Shown here piece after piece: positions 57,596 through 64,000 of a stretch of 64,000 bases of DNA. The DNA is taken from assembly GCF_020091585.1 (NCBI RefSeq), contig NZ_CP083582.1, positions 6,520,536 through 6,584,535 on the forward strand, written 5' to 3'. Source of the stretch: Kovacikia minuta CCNUW1 (lineage in GTDB: Bacteria > Cyanobacteriota > Cyanobacteriia > Leptolyngbyales > Leptolyngbyaceae). Position 1 is the stretch's first letter. Each line of letters starts with the position of its first letter. The notes beneath the pieces were generated by a model. It was given only the letters and a program-made list of their open reading frames with translations. It had not been told where the DNA came from and made no database searches. Position numbers and translations under genes: made by a program.

Positions 57596-59084
57596 ATGGC
57601 AAATGAGGAGCATCTGACACTACTGAAAAAAGGTGTAGAAATTTGGAATAGATGGAGGGAAAGAAATCCAGCAATAACTCCCGATTTCAGCAGAGCTAAC
57701 TTGCAAGAAATGAGCCTTTGCAAGTTTAATTTCAGCAGGGCTGACCTTAAAAATGCGAACCTTAAGGGGGCTGACCTCAGAAGTGCTGACCTTGAGGGAG
57801 CCAACCTTAAAGAAGCTAACCTTGATAGAGCTAAACTAAGTAGAGCCTTCCTCATGAGGGCCAATCTCAACAGATCTTCCTGTATTGCGGCTTTTCTCAA
57901 TAAAGTCGATCTTACCGAAGCCTCCCTCATTGAGGCAGATTTTCTTGAAGCTGAATTTATTGAGGCTAACCTCAAAAATGCTAATTTCAGAAGAGTTTCC
58001 CTATTTGCGGCTAATCTCAGACTTGCTGATATCAGTGGAGCTAATTTTAGAGAGGCTAGTCTTAACGATGCTGACCTTTGTGGGGCGAACCTAAGTGAAG
58101 CAGATTTTCACAAAGCAGACCTCAGTGGAGCTGATTTAAGAGGTGCCAATTTCAGCAAAACTAAACTTGTTGAAGTAGACCTTAGCAGAACCCAAGCATT
58201 AGGAGCAAATTTTGCAGAAGCAACTCTTACAGGAGCTTGCTTAGAAGACTGGAATATTAATAGTCACACTAAGTTAGATGATATTGATTGCCAATATATT
58301 TATTTGAGATCTCCTAACCAAGAACGCCGTCCAAGTGATGGGGAATTTGCACCAGGGGAATTTACTAAGCTGTTCCAAAAGGCATTGAGTACTGTTGACC
58401 TCATCTTTCGTAATGGGGTTGATTGGGAAGCGTTGCTGATTTCCTTAGAAAAGCTGAGGATTGAGGCGGAAGGGGTGGAGTTGTCGATTCAGGCGATCGA
58501 GAATAAGAATGATGGAGCGTTTGTCGTTCGGGTGAATGTGCCACCGGAAGCGAATAAGGCTGAGGTAGAGAAGTTTGCTGAAACGGGAATATGAATTGGC
58601 GCTAAAGGCGATCGATGAGCGATATCAGTATCAGCTTAAATTACAAGGTGAGCGGTTGGAGGAGTATCGTGAACACGTAGCGACGCAGCGACATGAGAAT
58701 ACCGATTTACGCAGGATTATCGAAAAAATGGCGGATAAAGAATCTTCTAAAGTTCAACAAAACTTTTATGCCCAGGTCAACAGTGTCACTGGCAATGTGG
58801 AAGGAAGCCAACATATTTATATCTCCCAGAATCTTTCAGAAGCCGCTGAGGAGATTCAAAAACTTCTGGTTCGACTTCAAATGCAAGGGATGAAGGAGGA
58901 AACAGCGCAACAGCAGGTTGCCACTGAGATTGCGAAGCAATCAGAGAATGACCCAACTACAATGGGCAAACTGGTTCAATGGAGTAAGTCAATGGCGAAT
59001 AAAGCGGGCGAGACAACAGTGAGTGAGGCAACCAAGACCGTACTGACTCTTGCCCTAAAGATGCTTGGAGTTCCGCTGCCTTAA
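57596..59084 (+). pseudogene. pentapeptide-repeat protein with C-terminal coiled coil, frame broken by one base
   Basis: The first frame (57596-58594) has a short leader, about 38 pentapeptide units of the A(D/N)LXX type (about 28-215), and a small globular domain. The second frame (58575-59084) encodes a coiled coil and a C-terminal helical part (AQVNSVTGNVEGSQHIYISQNL). An extra G at 58577 separates them. Without it VNVPPEANKAEVEKF continues as LKREYELALKAIDERYQYQL, which is how related proteins read. Pentapeptide repeats form a right-handed beta-helix. Its role is unknown, and many such proteins occur in cyanobacteria. The total would be about 495 residues. Confidence 0.82.
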
Positions 59085-59118
59085 GACAAAAAACAATTAC
59101 CGATTACTCTCAAAATTT

Positions 59119-60225
59119 CTACTTAAAGTGCCCCGAACTGTTGCTGAAGGTCATGCGGGGTTGGAAGAAATCGCTGCGGACGCGGCGGGATTTGAGCTTG
59201 GCACGCCAGTCGCGGATCGCCATTGCGGTGCGAATCATGGGGGGAACATACCCCTCTGGCTCAATCACTTCCTCACGCGGGAAGGGCTTGGGGTTGATGT
59301 TCATGCAGTAGACGAGATTATCCAGATAGGGTTCCAGTTCCAGGGTTCGCAGAATTTCCTTGGGAGATTGGTAGCGATCGCGGGGGGCTACCTTTAGCAT
59401 TTTGGTCAGAATATTCCCGAAATGTTCACTGACCGTGATGTGATCCTGCCAGCGCAGTTCCCCACTCAGGAATTCGTAATCAAATTCTAAAGGCGGTTTA
59501 CCCGTCAAAAGATAGAGGCAAGTAACCCCCAGCGCATAGATATCGCTGGAATAGGTGGGACGGGAAGCCAGTTGCTCTGGGGAGGCAAACCCCACCGTAC
59601 CAACAAACTGGGTTGTGGAAGGGCGCAGGATAGAGGAGGCATCACTAATCTGAGCCATCTTTTCCTTGACGGCACCAAAATCAATCAAGACCAACCTGCC
59701 ATCATCTTTGCACCGAATAATATTGGGTGGCTTGATATCCCGATGAATCACGTGGTTGTCGTGGACATATTGCAGCAGCGGCAGAAACTCGAATAGGAAC
59801 TGCTTGACTGCGACTTCAGAAAAAGAGCCGGAGCGTTTCACTTCCTTGGTTAAAGTCCAGCCCCGAACGTATTCCTGAATCAAATAAAATTCACCCTCGA
59901 CTTCAAAATAGTCCAGTAGTTGGGGGATCTGAGCATGACTACCCAACTTACTAAGGGTTTTCGCTTCCTGCTCAAATCGTCTGTGGGCTTGCTGAAGTGC
60001 AGCCGGATCACTCACTTTGGGGCACAGCTGCTTAATCACACAGATGGGTTGGCCAGGAAGACCCATGTCCTTAGCGAGAAAGGTAATGCCAAATCCACCT
60101 CTGCCTAAAATCTTCAGGATTTCGTAGCGATCGCGAAACCGCTCCCCCGACCCACAGAGCTGACCTAAATGGGTCTGGTCTACCTCAGCACGAAATTTAG
60201 CGAGATCTGCAAGCGAACGATTCAT
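59119..60225 (-). CDS. Hanks-type serine/threonine protein kinase
   Basis: The protein has 368 residues. The P-loop is GRGGFGITFLA (41-51) and the ATP Lys is Lys65. The catalytic HRD is at 161-163 with KPPN, the DFG at 182-184, and FASPEQLA completes the activation segment. The C-terminal tail after the kinase domain (about 300-368) is short and basic, with no membrane helix or TPR/WD repeats, so the kinase is probably soluble. It belongs to the cyanobacterial SpkB/SpkC-like group by motif only. It converges with the pentapeptide gene. Confidence 0.93.
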   Translation of the reverse strand: MNRSLADLAKFRAEVDQTHLGQLCGSGERFRDRYEILKILGRGGFGITFLAKDMGLPGQPICVIKQLCPKVSDPAALQQAHRRFEQEAKTLSKLGSHAQIPQLLDYFEVEGEFYLIQEYVRGWTLTKEVKRSGSFSEVAVKQFLFEFLPLLQYVHDNHVIHRDIKPPNIIRCKDDGRLVLIDFGAVKEKMAQISDASSILRPSTTQFVGTVGFASPEQLASRPTYSSDIYALGVTCLYLLTGKPPLEFDYEFLSGELRWQDHITVSEHFGNILTKMLKVAPRDRYQSPKEILRTLELEPYLDNLVYCMNINPKPFPREEVIEPEGYVPPMIRTAMAIRDWRAKLKSRRVRSDFFQPRMTFSNSSGHFK

Positions 60226-60416
60226 TAGACCGTAACAGGAACGCCTTTCTTGAACAATCCTGCTCTCAGTCTAGAAAGAAATCAAGGTTTGTGGGTGAAA
60301 TCTTTAAATTGGGGAGTGGGGAGTGGGGACTGGGGTGGGGGGTGGGTGGGGTGGGGGGTGAGAGCGTGAGATGAAGAGAATTTTCTGATTGGGAGCGGGA
60401 GGGTATTGAAGGGTGG

Positions 60417-61183
60417 CTACCAAAAATCTGTCAGGTCGTAGCCCAGGTCTGCCAGCATCCGTCGTAGTAATGGCAAACTTAGTCCAATTACATTGCTATG
60501 ACATCCAGCAAGTTTTTCAACAAAGGCACCTCCTTTCCCCTCTAAAGCGAAGCACCCAGCACAATTGAGCGGCTCTCCAGTAGCAACATAGGCGGCAATC
60601 TGGCGATCGCTGACCTGAGCAAAGTAAACTTCTGTGACCTGGCAACGGGCAAGGATACGAGTGGGGGGTGTAGGGGATGGGGTGGGGGGTGGTGTAGGGG
60701 ATGGGGTAGGGGGTGTAGGGGATGGGGTGGGGGGGTAGGGGATGGGGTGGGGGGGGTAGGGGATGGGGTGGGGGGGGTAGGGATTGAGAATTGAGTCCTA
60801 CCTTCTGCCCTCTGCCCTCTGCCCTCTGCCTCCTGCAACTCGATCAACACATGCCCTGTGTACAGTTCCCCTACCTGCCCGCGCATTTGCTGCCAACGGG
60901 CGATCGCTTCCTCTGGGTTGGCAGGCTTGCCGTGAATTTCCCCCTGAATTGCCAGCACCGAATCGCACCCCATGATCAGCACAGGAGTATTCGACGGTTC
61001 CAGTTGGGCAGCGATCGTCTCAGCTTTTCGAAGGGCAAGCGCCTGCACCAGTTCAGCTGGATCGGAACTTTGAACCTGAGATTCATCAAAATAACTGGGA
61101 CGTGCGATCGCATCAATTCCCACACTTTGTAACAACCGCCGCCGCGCCGGAGAAGCAGATGCAAGGATGAATTGGGGAAGCAT
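60417..61183 (-). pseudogene. maf: Maf-family nucleotide pyrophosphatase, carrying a repeat insert and frameshift
   Basis: The N-terminal part has [18 protein letters not shown] and [20 protein letters not shown]. The C-terminal part, in another frame (to TAG at 60417-60419), reads [37 protein letters not shown] and [11 protein letters not shown], completing a normal Maf protein. Between them lies about 190 bases of repeat (60655-60835) containing runs of C and TACCCCATCC units. The insert encodes about 60 extra residues and is where the frame is lost. Maf proteins hydrolyse dTTP, UTP, CTP and modified nucleotides. Without the repeat the two halves would join at HVLIELQ and TRILARC. Confidence 0.85.
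60655..60835 (-). repeat. G-tract tandem repeat inside maf
   Basis: On the + strand this is a series of GGGGATGGGGTGGGGGG-type units, 15-25 bases each, with G-tracts of 6-8 (60660-60780), followed by GCAGAGG-type repeats (60802-60832). Repeat sequence of the same class lies at 60306-60362. Tract lengths differ between units. Confidence 0.85.
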
Positions 61184-61189
61184 GGAAAA

Positions 61190-61412
61190 GGGAGGAGGGA
61201 TGAAATGAAGGCAGAGGGCAGGAGGCAGAGGGCAGAAGGAGGGAAAGAGGGAAAGAAGGACAAGGAGAGAGGGGATGGGGGAGATGAGGGAGATGGGGAG
61301 GGAGGGATGATGAGGTGATGAAGTAATGGGGTGATGTGAATGATTTATCCTTTATCCTTGCCCTACCACCTACCACCTACCACCTACCACCTACCACCTA
61401 CCACCTACCACC
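61190..61412. repeat. intergenic repeat block between maf and psbP
   Basis: GGCAGAGGGCAGGAGGC and GGGAGATGAGGGAGATGGG runs are present, and six to seven CTACCAC heptamers (61364-61411) end at the psbP stop codon. Confidence 0.8.
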
Positions 61413-61951
61413 TAGTACACTGAAAACGAATTCACGACCTGTTTCATCAGATCTTCCATTTTTGCCCAACGGTCTTCGGGAGTGGAAGCGTTGAAGGTAT
61501 AGAGATTACCCCGACTCACAGCGACGCTTGCCAAATTATGGCGTTCTTTGCCGTTCACTTTAACCGCATATTCTAAGGTGTAGTAGGTTTTGTCCCCCAC
61601 CTGGCGGGCTTCGGCAGTTACCAGTTCGGCTTCACGTCCGGAGTCGGGGGGGGCGATCGCCGTTTTCCCCAGACGATATCCCACCTCTCCAGGACTTCCC
61701 AAATCTTTTAGGGTTTTCTCTCCAGCTACAGGGTTAATCACAACACTGACATTTTCGGTTTGTTCGATAATGTCGTGAAACACCACATCAGCCCCACTGC
61801 TAACTTTCACAGGTAGCCAACCATTTGGGTACAAGAACTGGTATCCATCGGTGCTGTCCACGTAGCTTTTTAAGCCGCTCACGGCGGAAACACATCCTTG
61901 CAGGCTCAGGGCGAACACCACTAAAAGGACCGCCAATAATCGTTTGAACAT
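61412..61951 (-). CDS. psbP: PsbP-like photosystem II lipoprotein (CyanoP)
   Basis: The protein has 179 residues. A lipoprotein signal peptide ends LSLQGC (Cys about 20). The mature domain starts YVDSTDGYQFLYPNGWLPVKV and continues through FHDIIEQTENVSVVINPV and the C-terminal WAKMEDLMKQVVNSF, the PsbP fold. CyanoP is attached to the lumenal side of the thylakoid and helps photosystem II assembly. The stop codon TAG lies where a repeat of CTACCAC units begins. Confidence 0.93.
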   Translation of the reverse strand: MFKRLLAVLLVVFALSLQGCVSAVSGLKSYVDSTDGYQFLYPNGWLPVKVSSGADVVFHDIIEQTENVSVVINPVAGEKTLKDLGSPGEVGYRLGKTAIAPPDSGREAELVTAEARQVGDKTYYTLEYAVKVNGKERHNLASVAVSRGNLYTFNASTPEDRWAKMEDLMKQVVNSFSVY

Positions 61952-62391
61952 TTCTTCAATTTTCTCCTAAGCAGTGTTTTTATAGCCACCTTAAAATTTT
62001 CCCATCTCCGTGCCTGATTGCTACCATCAGTAAGCGATAAGAGGTGGTAAGGGAAGGATGAGGGATGAGGGATGGGGTATGAAAGGTGGTAGGTGTCAGG
62101 TGTCAGGGAAAAGATAAAGGCTGAAGGATAAAGGATAAAGGCTGAAGGATAAAGGATAAAAATATTCCCCACTCCCAACTCCCCATTCCCCACTCCCAAC
62201 TCCCCCTTCCTCCTCATCTCCCACGGGAACCTGAGATGAATTTCAGGCGTAATGTAATAAAAGGGGGAGAAATCGTACACTATAAGGTTGCACAGTCTCG
62301 ATCGTCTACTTGACTTTGCTTTTTTCGGTTGTTTGAAATGTTTAATTTGGTATGAAATGAATTTTTAGTCAGAAGAGTATCAGGTATTGCC
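61952..62391. other. 440-base divergent intergenic region with repeats
   Basis: The block 62053-62215 is made of GGGATGAGGGATG, GGATAAAGGCTGAAGG and CCCCACTCCCAACTC runs. The A/T-rich part (62225-62391) should hold the promoter of the DUF3038 gene, and psbP is transcribed the other way. No gene is seen. Confidence 0.6.
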
Positions 62392-63006
62392 GTGAATGTA
62401 GCGCAGTTGAACAATTTACCTTCCCAGTCAACCCCTATGATCTTAGACAGTTTGCCGACTCCCACCCTACCGGATGAGGCATGTCCTCGGCGTGCGAGGA
62501 TGCAAATTGATCTAATGTTGCTGGCGATCGAGGCTCTAGATCTAAGCGGTTCTGAAGCAATTCTGTTGACTGCCCATGAACTGGGGCTTCAGGTGATTAT
62601 CCCCAACCGAGTTTCTCTATGGCGGCTGCGCAGCACCAATCCCCTACGACGCAACAGCCAACGCCGCCCGTTATCCCTGACAGAAGGTAAAGCCCTGGTG
62701 GTGGTGGGCTGCTATCTGGCTCGACGACTGACCGTCCTCATCCGGCAACTCCTGCTGGCATACCAACAGCTTAGTGATCAACAGCTATCTATGGAACATC
62801 ATTTTCGTTTGAATGACTATCTGGAGCGGTTTCGTGCCCACTTTCGATCGCGCATGAACCCTCGACGAGCAGCCGTTGCCGCCTACAACTCGGACGAAAA
62901 GCTGAACGAACTTGCCTTGACCCTGTTGACCCAGTTGTTGTTTTGCACTGGAACCTATGGCACACAGCGGTTTTGGTCTGGTCTGTTTGATGGAGAGGTG
63001 GCATGA
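62392..63006 (+). CDS. DUF3038-family protein
   Basis: The protein has 204 residues from a GTG start (ATG at 62437 is an alternative). It is soluble, basic and mostly helical (MQIDLMLLAIEALDLSGSEAILLTAHELGL, then a Leu-rich part LVVVGCYLARRLTVLIRQLL). I recognise the cyanobacterial DUF3038 pattern; its function is unknown. It overlaps the next gene by four bases (ATGA), so the two are translationally coupled. Confidence 0.82.
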   Translation: MNVAQLNNLPSQSTPMILDSLPTPTLPDEACPRRARMQIDLMLLAIEALDLSGSEAILLTAHELGLQVIIPNRVSLWRLRSTNPLRRNSQRRPLSLTEGKALVVVGCYLARRLTVLIRQLLLAYQQLSDQQLSMEHHFRLNDYLERFRAHFRSRMNPRRAAVAAYNSDEKLNELALTLLTQLLFCTGTYGTQRFWSGLFDGEVA

Positions 63007-64000
63007 CAATTCAGCGCCAATATAGTCTGCCGAACTGTACGTTAATGCTAGAAGGGCTGGGTGATCTTTCTGTTGCAGGTCAGCCAGAGTTACGCCCGTT
63101 GATGAATGTTCTGATCAATGCGGAGTGCCAATTGCCTGGTCAGGAAAAGCCTCTTTCTGGAGGGCGAGAATTTTTTGAAAGCCTGGTCAATGCTGTTAGC
63201 CTCTATGCCCAGGAAGTGATTAGCGGCATCTATGATTTGAGACAGCCCAAGGAAAATTCCTCGCTGGTTCAACTTCATCGGCTGGATGTGAATCGCCATC
63301 GACTCAGCATTCTTCCAGAGGGTGCGGTTCCCGGTTCTGGGATTGCGGCTCAATTAACCCGTCATATTGACCTGACGACGGTCCAGTTGTTTGACCTGGT
63401 GGAAGCGGTCGATCAGTTTTTTGCCGATAACCAGACGTTGCCGGATTTGACGTTGAACCTGAAGTCTCAACCTAAGCGGCACTACCGGAGTAGTGAACCC
63501 GCTGCCCAACGCACTATTCCGATCGCTTTGGGGGCGTCCAGTCTGGCGGTTGCATCGATCGCCCTGTTCTTTCTGCCTGTCCCCAAGGTCAGTGAACCCA
63601 CCTGCCTCTCCTCCTCCACACCGGGTTGCACCTCTAACAAAAATGCAACGTCCTCTCCCACACCGACCCTTTTTCCATCACCGGCTGGCAACTCCCCCAG
63701 TCCCAGTCCCAGCCCCACCTCTGCCAGTTCTCCCAGCCCTAGCCCAGCGGCATCCGGTCAACCCGATCTGGCAAAGCTAGAAGCTGCTTTGGTGAGTTCT
63801 CCAGAGATTACAGATGCGGCAGAAATTGACACCCTGCAAAAGAAACTCTACAGCCAGATTAATGATGCCTGGAAAGATCGTTCTCCTGTAACCCAGGATT
63901 TAGTCTACCGGGTTGGGGTGGGTAAGGATGGGGCGATCATTGGCTACAAACCTGTCAACCCCGCGGCTGTCACCAATGCCAAACAAACGCCTCTCCTCGA
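63003..64000 (+). CDS. DUF4335-family protein, partial at window end
   Basis: From ATG 63003 the frame runs off the window, so at least 332 residues are encoded. The soluble N-terminal domain (about 1-160, QRQYSLPNCTLMLEGL, HRLDVNRHRLSIL) is followed by a membrane helix (about 176-195, IALGASSLAVASIALFFLPV). A Ser/Pro-rich linker (about 205-255, PSPSPSPTSASSPSPSP) and the start of a C-terminal domain (about 275 on) come next. The pattern matches the cyanobacterial DUF4335 proteins, which always follow DUF3038. A role in membrane attachment is possible, but nothing specific can be read. Confidence 0.82.
   Translation, partial: MTIQRQYSLPNCTLMLEGLGDLSVAGQPELRPLMNVLINAECQLPGQEKPLSGGREFFESLVNAVSLYAQEVISGIYDLRQPKENSSLVQLHRLDVNRHRLSILPEGAVPGSGIAAQLTRHIDLTTVQLFDLVEAVDQFFADNQTLPDLTLNLKSQPKRHYRSSEPAAQRTIPIALGASSLAVASIALFFLPVPKVSEPTCLSSSTPGCTSNKNATSSPTPTLFPSPAGNSPSPSPSPTSASSPSPSPAASGQPDLAKLEAALVSSPEITDAAEIDTLQKKLYSQINDAWKDRSPVTQDLVYRVGVGKDGAIIGYKPVNPAAVTNAKQTPLL

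Overview
The window comes from a cyanobacterial chromosome. It encodes photosystem I subunits PsaL and PsaE, the NDH-1 subunit NdhO, a PsbP-like photosystem II lipoprotein and a CrtO-type carotene ketolase. The HIP1 octamer (GCGATCGC) is very frequent, and short G-rich or C-rich tandem repeats fill many intergenic gaps. Gene content and repeat style suggest a filamentous, Leptolyngbya/Oscillatoriales-like organism, but the genus cannot be fixed from the sequence. No tRNA, rRNA or CRISPR array was found.

Layout. 1-5.4 kb: tail of a Pro/Thr-rich protein, a secreted FecR-domain protein, a TPR-CHAT (caspase-like) protein and a lipoprotein. 6-15.8 kb: housekeeping genes, namely a frame-broken S10 carboxypeptidase, an AraC/alkyltransferase fusion, ilvC, two DedA proteins coupled to an ABC exporter, an SPFH protein and folP. 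16.5-31.1 kb: eight consecutive signalling genes, including three large histidine kinases with receiver domains, stand-alone receivers, a receiver-adenylate cyclase, a receiver-PAS kinase broken by one base, a cyanobacteriochrome-like GAF kinase and an Rcp1-like receiver. 31-41.5 kb: ctpA, alr, an O-methyltransferase, an IS110-family element sitting inside a MITE, thiS, an L,D-transpeptidase and psaL. 42.4-51.4 kb: a 1044-residue membrane protein built of repeats, small cyanobacterial proteins, a second kinase/receiver pair and psaE. 51.7-64 kb: crtO, ridA, a Nudix gene, ndhO, a DUF429 gene split by an ISAs1-like element, a decayed toxin-antitoxin pair, a pentapeptide-repeat protein, a Ser/Thr kinase, maf, psbP and a DUF3038/DUF4335 pair.

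Two themes run across the window. First, dispersed short-tandem-repeat sequence has entered coding regions: the TPR-CHAT linker, maf, and the same loop of the ATPase domain in three paralogous kinases. Second, at least eight genes are interrupted by what looks like a one-base indel (near 214, 7187, 27883, 39740, 53226, 55889, 58577, and within the maf repeat). Either the assembly carries residual indel errors or the genome is decaying. This should be settled before any of those genes is called lost.

The signalling cluster is the strongest candidate for an integrated, undescribed pathway. It joins several phosphorelay modules, a probable bilin light sensor and a cAMP output. Its inputs and outputs are inferred from domains only.
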